Source: Mycteria americana
Taxonomy: Eukaryota; Chordata; Aves; Ciconiiformes; Ciconiidae
Assembly (NCBI RefSeq): GCF_035582795.1
Contig: NC_134366.1
Span: 33,465,661-33,529,660, forward strand
Length of the DNA stretch: 64,000 nucleotides
Direction of reading: 5' to 3'
Shown here: piece after piece, positions 53,301 to 62,120 of the stretch
Layout of the letters: each line of letters starts with the position of its first letter
How positions within the stretch are numbered: the stretch's first letter is position 1
Made by a program: the position numbers and the translations under genes
Notes under the pieces: model-generated
What the model was told of the DNA's origin: nothing
What the model saw: only the letters and a program-made list of their open reading frames with translations
Database searches by the model: none

Positions 53301-56300
53301 GAAGATAGTGGTACTCTTTTATAAAGGTAAAAGTCTATATCCACTGCTGTATACTGTGCATGGATTCTCTATGCCAACCACTCACCTACGATGTAATAGG
53401 AAACAGACGTTCTCCGGGTATTGCATATGAGAAGGTTGTGTTGGAGTTGACCTCTGAAATACCTTATGCTTTGATAGTTCAAAGGAGTGTGTGGCAGCAG
53501 GAGAAGCTGAAACAAGCCTTTCTCTCTCTGTTGTGTTTGTCCCATAGACAAGAAGCGTGAGCAGGGTCCGAGCACTGTCCACAGTCTGTTCAAGTGCAGT
53601 TCAGTTCTTGTGTAAAATCAGTTCTAGGAAGACATTTCTATAAATTCCTGGCAGATTTAAAAAGTAGATTAGAGCTTGGTTTTAAGAAACCTTGAAAGTG
53701 CAAACCCTCTTGGCAGGAAAATTTTTCAGGGTGTTTGGTTGTGGGTTGGTTTTTTTTTGGGGTGTTGTTTGGTGGTTTGGTTTTTTTTTTTGGTTACTCC
53801 CTCCCTGCCAGAAGGAGCTTTCCTTATTCTTCTTTCCCTTTTTCCCTTTTCCTTTCCCTGCCAATTTCTTGCAGGTGCTGTAGTTTGAGGGATTTGATTT
53901 TTATTGTGAAGTTGACTTCTTTGCAAGTTTATTCTGATCGGGTTGTCATAGAGACTAATGGTCTTGCACTGCGTGTGATGGGTGGGTGCCAAACAGTTTG
54001 TTCTGACATTCTTGCTATAAATAGTTGAAGGAGAAAAATCAGCAGGAGTAGAAACCCAGTAATGATCTTTGTTCACCCTGTTGTGTCCAGGTACATGTTC
54101 AAGGCAAACAAGTTCAGACTGTTAAAATAATTTCATGGCTTCAGAAGGCAGAAGTAAGTGAATCATGTGGATTTATTTCCATCCTTGTGTCAATATAGCA
54201 TGGCCTCAATGATCAAGTGAAAAAGCAATACACCTTGTCCCTCTGCCCTAAAATTCTACCATTTGTAAACACTATTAATGACTGAGAACAAACTTGAAAC
54301 TGCAAACTGCAGCAAGCACTTTATTCAGTTTTCTTTGGAAAAGAAAATTCACTTTGGACATGGTGAATGAGCACCGTAACTGGTGTGCACTCAGACCACA
54401 AGTGATGGTTAAACCAGAAATAGTCTTATGTAGGATTTCCTTCAAAATTTTTGTAAATTCATTACGGTGTTAGCCTGCAAAGAGCAACCCTGACATTCCA
54501 AAGTATTTTAAAAAAGAAAATAAATCACTAAATTGTACATTAAACCTAACATGGTCCAAGAAGCCAGTTCCTATCTACTCTGCTCACCCCATATGCTCTT
54601 GTTCTGACTCTGGAGAGGTACTCGGGCAGGCTTGTTAGGAAGGGTGAGAAGACTTTAGCCTCAGCTCTGCATTTGCCACGACATTGTTTAGGATTCACGT
54701 GATGTCTAGAAGAGTGTTTGGAGCTACCGTATGGCCTGTCGGTGGAAGCCGTGAGTTCAGCGTGTCCAGCATGTGCAATGCTTGCTGTGCCCATATTCCT
54801 GCTTGGAATATTTCGGGCAGGCGTGCCGGAGCACCTGCCTCTCTGCCATCTGATGCAGTCATGTGGTGGCACAGCTGCCAGCCCTTTCTGGCCCCGTTTA
54901 GGCTGAAGCTGGATCTGCCCTGTTTGGCAGACTTACTGTGCTGCCTACTAGCAACTGCTCGCCTGACTTTACAGCCACTAGCCATAGGGCTCTTCTGAGC
55001 ACTGGACACAGTAAGGAAGTCATCAGCTCCGTCTATGTAAGGCAGCTTTGGAGTTATACAGTGTCCATTAGGTGAGGACGTGCTACTGCGTTAACCGGGG
55101 AAGACTCTGGGAGTGCTAGTCCTCCAATTCCTGTTTCTCCCACATGATGTTATCAAGCTTTAACCGCTCATGCCTTTGGCTTGTCCAGAGCCATGCTACC
55201 TGCCTCTGCTTTGTTTCAGTGCTGGTAGATCTCACCCTCTCCTTCTCCCCAGTTCATACCTATACACTAGAAACAAGGCATCAAGTCTTTTTAGAGACAT
55301 ACACTTTATTGTAGATAAGTTGCTGATGACAGCATATGTTCTGTTTCCTAATAGTCAAGGAAAACAGCCCCCAAAAGCTATTACTGGCTATGTTGGTGGT
55401 GAAGGAACAGCAGATGCCCATGTTCCCCTTTCTGTTGTGCTTCAAGTGTAACCTGCACAGGATCTGGAGAGGTTTCAGGGTACCTAATGAGCTTTTTCTA
55501 GTGACAAATAAAAGCATCTGCAGGATCTGTGGATGGGCAGACAGAAATGCAGCTATCTAACAGCATGAATGTGGACAGTTTATTGCTTATTACTCATTAT
55601 AAGGGAGTGCTTCCTGGGCATGAAGATAGTCATCAGTGATGATAGGCACCAAATGCCACTCGTGCTTTGACAAATTTAGTTGTATGACTACTCTCATCAG
55701 CATGTCCAACGTCTTGCATTTAAATCCTTCCCATATTTCCATCATAAAATAGCCCTTGGATTACTTTCCTCGGAATTACCTGGAAATACCTAAACATATT
55801 AACAGGAACAGTGGGGCTCATTAACACCTAGAAGGTCTTGAAAGCCTGTGTTGTTGGGATTTTTTTATTTTGTCTGTAAGCAAGGAGGAATATCCACTTT
55901 TCCCCCAGTGAAAGCCCAAGCGCTGTTTTCCCTTATGTGGTAGCAGCTTCTTACCAGCTTGTAGGTATAATCTGCAAAAGCAGTTCTGTAGTCAGTTAAA
56001 GCTTGTTGACATTATTATTATTATTACATCTTTGTGTTCCTGGTACAGTATAGAGAGAAATAAGCTGTCCAGTTCTGTACTGATCCCTGGCTATGATGTT
56101 GGTTGTCTGGTTATCACTTAAAGCCCGTGCAATTGTAAATCTGCCAGCTGCATTTTGACCAATAATCTAAAAGCCAGTTGCAGAATAAGAATTACTGAAT
56201 TCTCCTGAGTGACACCTAATAAGTTTGCCAGCCTCCTTGCTAGTTATGCTTGCACTGTAAGATGTGTGTTGTTTTTCAGTCCATTCTGCATTGCAGTGTG

Positions 56301-59300
56301 TCCCTTAACTGTGGGTAAAATAAGCATTGTTGTTATTGGATTACATGCTATATATCATATTCACTACAAGAATCTCCTTTCTTTTAGTTTGTGTCCAACC
56401 TGGAAATTTCAAAGGTGAAATCTTGATGCTATTGAAATTAATAACTGTTCCTTTCATGAGGATCAGAATTTCACCCTTTGAACAGCAAACACCCTTAGCA
56501 GGCACAAAGCCTCTGTGTACTTTTGCATTAGAATTCAAGACAACATTTACAAAATACTGGAAAAAATATAAATCACAAGTACATGTGAAATAGTACTCTG
56601 GTTTGCGACAGCATAATTAGGCCTCAGAGATACTCTTCTGCAGTATGGAGATGTTGTAACCAAACGATGCAGACTGTCTTCTCAAACGCTGCAGGAATCC
56701 TGTGCTTACAAGAAGTGAATGTTCAAGTTCCACTCGATACACGGGTTTTGTTTTTTGATGGAACACAATTATCTTTTAATATCTTCATTATTCAAGTACT
56801 TTCTTGTGGTACTGGATGCAGAATTTTCCCAGCAAAAACAAAAATATACCATAAAAACCATAACTGTACTGTGGGTGACATTCCTTGTCTTGAAAGAGCC
56901 CTTGCCTTAAGGCTCTGTCCTCCCAACTGAGTTAGCTGCAATAGAGTTGAATTTTGCAGATTGATTGACTGTGGTGGCAGCTGACAGGGAGTGCTTTTGC
57001 CTTTACTGCCGATGGCTATGCAATTTGAGTTGAAAGCAGAAATTCATTCGAACTGGGTGATTTAGTACAAAGCTGAGACCTGAACTTCAAGTAACTTTCC
57101 AGTTAACCCTGCAGTAAAGACACTGGGCTCTTCAGTCTCTCTGCTCTGCAGCTTCTCCCTTTCATGAGGGATGTCCCTGGAGGCTCTGGCCGTGGGTGGT
57201 TTGAGTGGCAGTTGGCTGCACCTGCAGGAAAACCAGCTCTCTCGGGCTGACATCACCTGGGACTGCAGTGAAAATGATGTGCACACGCCCACAAACCAGT
57301 GTTCAGCTTCAGCCACTAAAATATATCTATAATCAACTTTAATGAGGAATAACTATATATATACAAAATGAATCATTCCCTTCCTCCTCCCGTCCCCTCA
57401 GTGTTCCCATTGCTTCAAAGCAACCTAGAGGTATGATTAACTACACCCTGTCCTGCATGATTGTTTAATTGAGCATCTCTGTGCTGACAGGAGAATATCA
57501 TCTCTTATGAGCACTGGAGGCATGAATGTATTACAAATAATATTGCTCAGAAATGAAAGGAGAGTTGCAGTTGTCTTTCTTGTAGTTGAACGCATTTTGT
57601 TCTTCTCTGTTAGTGTAGGAGGCTTATTGCTATGGAGTTATGTACAGGCAAATTTTTCATCCACCTGACTTGAGAATGTTTTAATCTTCGAGGCACACAG
57701 TGAGATTGCATGCTGCTATTATCAGGTTTGGGGTTTTGGGGAGGGAGGGAGAAGTTCCCCCTTCCTCTTTGGCAACAAATCCATTGAGCTTACAGTCTGT
57801 AAATCAAAAAACTAAACTTCAATCCTATTACTCTTGGACTGAGATACCTGGAGGCACTTCCTTGTACGGTATTGTAATAGGGACTGTAATGCAGCAATGG
57901 GCTTCTGCAGCTTCTTCTATACAGCAACTTTGTGTTTTTAAACGTCCACAATGCCCAAGAACTAGCTTGAGCTGGGGAGGGGGTTGCTCTACTCCTTTTT
58001 TTTTGTTTGTTTGTTTGTTTTCCCTCCTGAAGTCTCTCCTGATTTTCTTTGCCTGTCCCTAAGGATCATAATATGTGTCATGCCCTGAATAATTCTGCAG
58101 ATGTAGTTGTGTGAACTTCAGGACTCTGTGGTGAACGTAAGCTTTTTACATGCAGGGATTAAACTGCAATTTCATGAGAGTCCATGTGAAATGTTTTCAG
58201 GTTTATTAAATGAAAATCCTGATTTGTTAAGTGCTTAATGCCTTTGAGCTGCTGCTAAAGACTACTGGTAGGTATTTAACGCAACGTGTTTGAAACCTCT
58301 TTCTTAGCTCCGGTGTTTCTGTTACATTGGAGAAAAAGTTCATTGTGGTAGGTTGTGATTTCAGGAAGATACGGCTTTATGCGCCACTTGTAGTGTTCAC
58401 TAAGCGCAACTTTATATGTACTGAAAAAAATCCGGAGCTCGTGTTTTCCCTGCGTTTTCAGCTTACTGTCAGTGGCAGCAAACTGCAGAAGAGGTTTTAT
58501 TTTGGAAAAGTGTCTAAGAGACAAGGTAACTTCCAGTCACCTGCACTTACTAAATTCCAAATTTTCAGGGAGACTTCATATTCAGTTACTGTTAGATGTC
58601 TTGGGATAGTTTTGATTAAGTTCAAATGTATCCCTGGTTGCTTCCATCTGTTTGTTATTCAACGGCATATGTGAAATGTGTGTACTCTTGTCTCATTTGA
58701 TCAGATGCTTTGGGGTTTTGGTGTCATTTATTTCAGTTTGCCTTCTTCCCTTCCTGCCACATCTGCTGTAACCTTTAGGCTGAAGCAGAAGGTGGTGGTC
58801 AGGGTCGGCGCTTCGGCAAGGAAGCACCCAATGGGTGGGACAGCACCAAGGAGCTCAAGGAAGCAGTGAAGAACTCAATATAAATGTGTTGATTTTGGAG
58901 AGCAAGGGAGGGTAGTTTGTTCAAAGACAAAAAGAATGGAAATTTTAATGAGATGTAGAAAGCTGTCTTTAGTCTTTTTATAGAACAAATACAGTTGGAT
59001 TTTTTTGTTCTTGCCTCTTGCATTACATAACTGCGAAAATGCCATTGTGGATCCCAGATCTTGCCTCCACAGCCATCAATTACTGGGATATTTGGCTTGG
59101 CTGGATCGCAGGAGCTTTGTTCCTGGGGCTAGAGGTCTGTTGCTAGACCTAATTTTGCATCTGTTGGAAACAATAAGTGTCCTTGCTGTTTATTAGGATT
59201 TCTTTATTCTGAATCTCACTCAGCCTTACATTCCCCTGCTGACAGCTATTTTGTTCTTGATGCTTGACAGAAAAATGTTAGCTGTGCTGTCCATCTGAGC

Positions 59301-61687
59301 GGGTCCCTTAAAATGGGTGGTCTGAATAGTGGCCTTAAAACTTATTAGCTAAAAACAATATAAAACCTTTAGGGAAAAATGATTGCAAAAGATCCCTACT
59401 GGCTGCCTTTTAACCGTTCAGTCAGGAGGTGTCTGTCACTTCAGATTTCTAGAACCATGCACAGTTCTGTGATCCAACAGCAAGAAAAAGCATGGTATTT
59501 CTTATTGTGGTAACTTCTAAGATGTGCAGACTGATTTTTTTATTATTATTAATTTTTTTTATCTAACCATCTTACGTGGTGTATTTAAAACAGATGAATA
59601 GAGAACTATCCTTTACAGAAGCACAATATTTGGTACTTTATTTTAAGCCTAATACATTACACATTTTATTGCATCTGGAGTCACTTATATGCATCAGATA
59701 TTCTGTAGTTGTAGCCTAATATAGTTCATGCAAAGCTTGTTCCACTGCAATCATATTAACTTTTTTTATGCTGCCTTTAAAAAAAAAAATCTTTCTTCCC
59801 TGACGTTCAAAATCTTCTAACCTCTAAAAAACACATTGATTTTTTACAAACACCGATCTGTATTTCAGCTGATGTTCTGAGTGAAGAAGCTATCCTCAAG
59901 TGGTATAAAGAAGCGCATGTTGCTAAAGGCAAAAGTGTTTTTCTTGACCAGATGAAGAAATTTGTGGAGTGGCTGCAAAACGCTGAAGAAGGTACGGATT
60001 CATTTAAAGAAATATGGTAATCTCTTGGCAAATCAAATTTATTTTTCCAGATTTTAGTTGTACCAGGCATATGAAGTATACAGACTTAGAATAGAAAACA
60101 GCAGGCATGACTGCTCCAAATTGTTTCCAGTCATGCCCGAGCCTAACAACACTTGCTGCTTTCTAATGTCTGTGGTGTCCTTGTGAAGTCCTTAAGTCAT
60201 CAGGTACCACTTGTCTGTAGATAAATTCTTCAAGCTTCTGCAGGGAGGAACGCTGCACTGATGACAGCGTGAAGTACCTTGGTGTTAGCATGCGCAACCC
60301 AACAGTTTTCTGTATCAGTGCCTTTTCTGCTATTATCATCTGTACTGGCGACATGAACATAGCATAAGCCTGCCTGTGCCACTGCACTGGCAATTGCTTT
60401 TAGCTGAATGATCAAGCTAAGATACGTGGTCTGTATTTACTGCTTTAAAACAGTTATTGGGGAGGGGAACTAGTTTCTTTAGTCCCTAACTTTGTTTTTC
60501 TCATGTTCTGTATAGGAAAATACTTCAGTTTGTACTGAATAAATAAGTTATCGTTTTTGCATGGAAAAGGAATTCCACCTCCATTGGGAAGAGCAATCTA
60601 TGTGTAATAGATAGGGACATAATTATTACTGTTAATTTGCATTCATGTGATGTAATTGGTTTTAGAAACTTGGAGGGAATTATGTAGTAATGTCAAGGAG
60701 CAGATAAGACTGCAGCAGTTCACATGTGCAGGTAGCAGTATAAAAATGGTAGCTCCTTTCACACTTGAGACTTTGGAATAGCTATCTTGGTCTAATTAAG
60801 CATTTTTTCCCCCTTTTAATCTTCTGCTTGTATGCCTTCCTGTTGCTCTTTATTTTTATCCTTTCCTGCATGTCCCCTCTGCCAGATGTCCTTAATTACA
60901 AAGTCCAGTACAAGTGGAGACAAAATGTTACTGTAAGAACATGTAGACTACGTTTGCTCTTAGAAATCTGATCTAATGTGTAATATTTGTTGGCAGCAAG
61001 CCCTTTCCTGTCAGGTGAACACAGACAGAAATATAGTATGATGCAAAGTAGCTTTAGGTGACAAAAACTGTGTGTGTGTTCCTACTTCTCAATTACTTCT
61101 ACTTTTCTTACTTCTACTTCTCCTCCTTCTACTTCTACATTACTTTTATCTTATGCTATTAAATCATAAAAACTTTTGTTTGTACAGATTTCATACCTGC
61201 TGTAGGATAACACCACATACGCCTTTCTAGATAGGCTGTATGATGATGATTGATACTTGCAGGGCAAATAGTTTAAAGGGTGCTTTCTGGATGATAGCAG
61301 TACAGCCTACTCATAGTGATTAGAAGAGCAAGCAAATAATGCTGATCCTTTATTAAACTCAGCTCAGAAACACATTGCATGGCCCTGCAGATGAAGACCA
61401 GAATAATTCATAGTGATCTGGTTAAAATTTTAGTGACAGATCTGTAAATGAAGAGCTCCATAGCGGAGGGTAGCAGAGTAGATCTTTGTCTTCTGAAGCT
61501 GCATGTTTCTGGCTTTAATTTGCCAACCTTTCTTAGGAAGTACTAGGTGTGATGAAAATTTTCATTTGAACTTTGGAAGGATATCTTGTTATTTTTATAG
61601 GATTATTCACATCACTCTCCTTGTGCAACCTACATTAAGTATTTTACTTCTCTTCTAGAGTCAGAGTCTGAAGGGGAGGAGAACTGA
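23922..61687 (+). CDS. BZW2: BZW2, basic leucine zipper and W2 domain protein 2 (eIF5-mimic protein 1), complete coding region in 11 exons
   Basis: The coding exons are 23922-23979, 31805-31981, 33142-33245, 36013-36078, 42460-42595, 46078-46187, 48078-48248, 48753-48899, 53188-53326, 59869-59991 and 61659-61687. Joined, they give 419 codons plus stop, the length I recall for mammalian BZW2, with GT-AG introns and matching phases throughout. The protein starts [19 protein letters not shown] and ends in an acidic tail, ESESEGEEN. The 5MP family is helical; its C-terminal W2 (eIF5C-like) domain spans about residues 248-415, with aromatic/acidic FVEW at 401-404. Known role: a cytosolic regulator that binds eIF2 (beta subunit) and eIF3 and competes with eIF5. 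It lacks the eIF5 GAP domain and so dampens or tightens start-codon selection. BZW2 is preferred over BZW1 because residues such as [13 protein letters not shown] (exon 4) are BZW2-type. No frameshift or stop was seen. Confidence 0.97.
23980..28459 (+). other. BZW2: BZW2 intron 2, 24.0-28.5 kb
   Basis: AT-rich intron. It contains a 15-bp tandem duplication at 24562-24591 and a T run at 28174-28188. I see no gene or recognised transposon. Confidence 0.5.
24562..24591. repeat. Exact 15-bp tandem duplication
   Basis: TTTACTTCTGCTGTG occurs twice in direct succession without a mismatch, consistent with a recent slippage or repair duplication. Confidence 0.85.
28465..29608 (+). mobile_element. 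CpG-rich inserted sequence, probably an LTR-type element
   Basis: CpG frequency rises abruptly near 28440 and stays high for over 1 kb inside AT-rich intron 2. The segment starts TGTCGTGTAGGAGTCTGAGG, has an AATAAA at 28729-28734 followed by GTGCAGTTTATTAGAGCAAC, a TATAAA at 28845-28850, and a possible TG...CA end at TATCCCACA (29608). The block AATAAAGAGTGCAGTTTATTA echoes the ATAAAGACAGTTTAATA of the LTR at 4.6 kb. These features suggest a relatively young endogenous retrovirus LTR. I could not find a matching target duplication, so both boundaries are tentative. No retroviral gene is visible next to it. Confidence 0.45.
29609..29942 (+). other. BZW2: BZW2 intron 2, between the LTR-like block and the hairpin
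   Basis: Mixed-composition sequence with several CpGs; it may still belong to the inserted block. No feature recognised. Confidence 0.4.
29943..30025. repeat. Perfect 23-bp inverted repeat, 37-nt loop
   Basis: The left arm at 29943-29965 (GCACTATGATTGTGTGCATC plus GCT) is the exact reverse complement of the right arm at 30003-30025. Transcripts crossing it, including BZW2 pre-mRNA, would fold into a 23-bp perfect stem. It could be a foldback element, the product of a template-switch event, or a small-RNA-like hairpin. The sequence alone does not decide. Confidence 0.9.
30026..31804 (+). other. BZW2: BZW2 intron 2, distal part
   Basis: Intron sequence with no recognised repeat or gene. A pyrimidine-rich tract (CTCTCTCTCC) leads into the exon 3 acceptor. 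Confidence 0.55.
31805..31981 (+). CDS. BZW2: BZW2 exon 3
   Basis: Acceptor TTCCAG ends at 31804 and donor GTAAAC starts at 31982. The exon has 177 bases, is phase 1 at both ends and encodes residues 20-78, including FEPTVFRD, the [14 protein letters not shown] motif and VAGSML. This is the most conserved N-terminal helical block of the family. Confidence 0.96.
31982..33141 (+). other. BZW2: BZW2 intron 3
   Basis: A 1.16-kb intron bounded by GTAAAC and TTTTAG. A 19-base T run lies just before the acceptor. Nothing else recognised. Confidence 0.8.
33142..33245 (+). CDS. BZW2: BZW2 exon 4
   Basis: A 19-base T run (33111-33129) serves as polypyrimidine tract before the TTTTAG acceptor, and donor GTCAGT starts at 33246. 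The exon encodes residues 79-113, including [17 protein letters not shown] and IRNYAQ. This segment differs clearly between BZW1 and BZW2 and marks the gene as BZW2. Confidence 0.95.
33246..36012 (+). other. BZW2: BZW2 intron 4
   Basis: A 2.8-kb AT-rich intron bounded by GTCAGT and CTTTAG. I see no repeat family or gene in it. Confidence 0.8.
36013..36078 (+). CDS. BZW2: BZW2 exon 5
   Basis: Acceptor CTTTAG ends at 36012 and donor GTAATG starts at 36079. The 66-base exon is phase 0 at both ends and encodes 22 residues (114-135), [19 protein letters not shown] followed by IKK. It forms a charged helix that is nearly invariant in the family. Confidence 0.95.
36079..42459 (+). other. BZW2: BZW2 intron 5
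   Basis: A 6.4-kb AT-rich intron. Small structures are a 10-bp-stem hairpin at 39385-39412 (GAACTCCCAC/GTGGGAGTTC) and an 18-bp palindrome, TACACATATATATGTGTA, at 42185-42202. No gene recognised. Confidence 0.75.
42460..42595 (+). CDS. BZW2: BZW2 exon 6
   Basis: The acceptor CCACAG ends at 42459, behind a 16-base T run (42428-42443). Donor GTAATT starts at 42596 (phase 1). The exon encodes residues 136-180, with [28 protein letters not shown] and the end of the TDNIVKE segment. Confidence 0.96.
42596..46077 (+). other. BZW2: BZW2 intron 6
   Basis: A 3.5-kb intron bounded by GTAATT and AAACAG. A short GC-richer patch lies at about 45300-45480. No gene or transposon recognised. Confidence 0.75.
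46078..46187 (+). CDS. BZW2: BZW2 exon 7
   Basis: Acceptor AAACAG ends at 46077 and a consensus GTAAGT donor starts at 46188. It encodes residues 181-217, including [19 protein letters not shown] and KANLDKRLL. The acceptor's upstream sequence is only moderately pyrimidine-rich (TGTCTTTTCCC). Confidence 0.95.
46188..48077 (+). other. BZW2: BZW2 intron 7
   Basis: A 1.9-kb intron bounded by GTAAGT and TTTTAG. It contains a 29-base A run at 47311-47339 and is otherwise featureless. Confidence 0.75.
47311..47339. repeat. Poly(A) run of 29 bases
   Basis: Uninterrupted A29. I found no retrocopy directly upstream, so it may be a simple mononucleotide repeat rather than the tail of an insertion. 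Confidence 0.9.
48078..48248 (+). CDS. BZW2: BZW2 exon 8
   Basis: Acceptor TTTTAG ends at 48077 and donor GTAAGA starts at 48249; both ends are phase 0. It encodes residues 218-274. The heptad-like leucines in [10 protein letters not shown] and [10 protein letters not shown] are the stretch that suggested the leucine-zipper name. The W2 domain starts around residue 248 within this exon. Confidence 0.96.
48249..48752 (+). other. BZW2: BZW2 intron 8
   Basis: The shortest intron, 504 bases, bounded by GTAAGA and CTCTAG, with T-rich sequence. No embedded feature seen. Confidence 0.85.
48753..48899 (+). CDS. BZW2: BZW2 exon 9
   Basis: Acceptor GCTCTAG ends at 48752. The donor at 48900 is GTGTGT, the weakest donor in the gene by eye. 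The 147-base, phase 0-0 exon encodes residues 275-323 of the W2 domain, including [40 protein letters not shown] and the closing LK. Confidence 0.95.
48900..53187 (+). other. BZW2: BZW2 intron 9
   Basis: A 4.3-kb intron bounded by GTGTGT and TTTCAG. A GC-richer stretch at about 51000-51300 (GATGGGCGGCTTCC, GGTGGCGGGCAGCC) is unassigned. No gene recognised. Confidence 0.75.
53188..53326 (+). CDS. BZW2: BZW2 exon 10
   Basis: Acceptor CTTTCAG ends at 53187 and donor GTAAAA starts at 53327 (phase 1). It encodes residues 324-369, including [36 protein letters not shown] and KIVVLFYK, the core W2 helices used for initiation-factor contacts in the family. Confidence 0.96.
53327..59868 (+). other. 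BZW2: BZW2 intron 10
   Basis: A 6.5-kb intron bounded by GTAAAA and TTTCAG. It holds a G/T low-complexity tract at 53735-53800, a GC-richer block at about 54580-54990, an (ATT)n run near 56015, a T9(GTTT)4 tract at 57996-58020, and an exon-like segment at 58308-58525. None is a recognised gene. Confidence 0.7.
57996..58020. repeat. T run and (GTTT)4 microsatellite
   Basis: Nine T bases are followed by four GTTT units; simple low-complexity sequence. Confidence 0.85.
59869..59991 (+). CDS. BZW2: BZW2 exon 11
   Basis: Acceptor ATTTCAG ends at 59868 and donor GTACGG starts at 59992 (phase 1). It encodes residues 370-410, [20 protein letters not shown] and the [10 protein letters not shown] segment. 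The conserved aromatic and acidic residues here correspond to the C-terminal AA-box region of eIF5-type W2 domains. Confidence 0.96.
59992..61658 (+). other. BZW2: BZW2 intron 11
   Basis: A 1.7-kb intron bounded by GTACGG and TTCTAG. It contains a degenerate CTTCTA-rich repeat at 61083-61150 and no other feature I can name. Confidence 0.8.
61083..61150. repeat. Degenerate (TACTTC)n pyrimidine-rich repeat
   Basis: The motif TACTTCT or CTTCTA recurs about seven times with interruptions, giving a pyrimidine-rich low-complexity tract. Confidence 0.8.
61659..61687 (+). CDS. BZW2: BZW2 exon 12, last coding part and stop
   Basis: Acceptor TTCTAG ends at 61658. The exon supplies the last nine residues, the acidic ESESEGEEN, and a TGA stop at 61685-61687. 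The tail matches the C-terminus I recall for mammalian BZW2, which confirms the end of the gene. Confidence 0.95.
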
Positions 61688-61822
61688 GATGGTTCAACAA
61701 AGCACAATCTCAATCTAGGTTAATGCCAAATGCGCTTGGGAATGCCCTCCTGTTGAAGCAAAGAGGCTTTACTTCAGTGTCATACAGAAAACTATAGGCT
61801 AGGCTTTCCTTTTGTTTAGAAG

Positions 61823-61828
61823 AATAAA
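61823..61828 (+). terminator. Proximal polyadenylation signal AATAAA of BZW2
   Basis: A canonical hexamer lies 136 bases after the stop codon. The sequence after it is T-rich (GGTTTTTAATGG), a modest downstream element, so this may be an alternative and weaker site. Confidence 0.5.
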
Positions 61829-62093
61829 GGTTTTTAATGGAGCCCTGAGGCATTAGATGCTTTACTTGGGACTCTACCTCTGGCTCATTGTACACTAACT
61901 TAGGCAAAGACATTCAGCAAGGAGCCATATAGAAAAAATGAAATGAAATACTTATGGACTCCTTTTTATTAACGGTCTTTTTCAGGTACTATGGTATATG
62001 AACACTCCAATTTCTGTTTATAGAACTGTTTGGTCTGTGTTTGTAGCTCAATATTGGCTTGTGTATGTGATTTGACACCACCACATTTTTTTG

Positions 62094-62099
62094 AATAAA
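62094..62099 (+). terminator. Distal polyadenylation signal AATAAA of BZW2
   Basis: A canonical hexamer is followed about 25-45 bases later by a strong T/GT-rich downstream element ending near 62140. This is the best candidate for the main 3' end. Confidence 0.7.
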
Positions 62100-62120
62100 T
62101 GGCTTTTATATCTTAGTTTC

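Larger units (their letters stand above)
61688..62120 (+). other. BZW2: BZW2 3' UTR
   Basis: The UTR runs from the TGA to a likely cleavage site near 62115-62120. It is AT-rich with no further reading frame of note. The end is inferred from an AATAAA at 62094-62099 followed within 40 bases by a GT-rich element (TGGTGTTAGTGTGTATG). An earlier AATAAA at 61823 could yield a UTR of only about 160 bases. Confidence 0.75.

Noticed and set aside
54546..55009. Overlapping 104-108-codon frames on both strands in intron 10
   Set aside because: The GC-richer block explains stop depletion in both strands. There is no recognisable domain and no splice sites in phase with BZW2.
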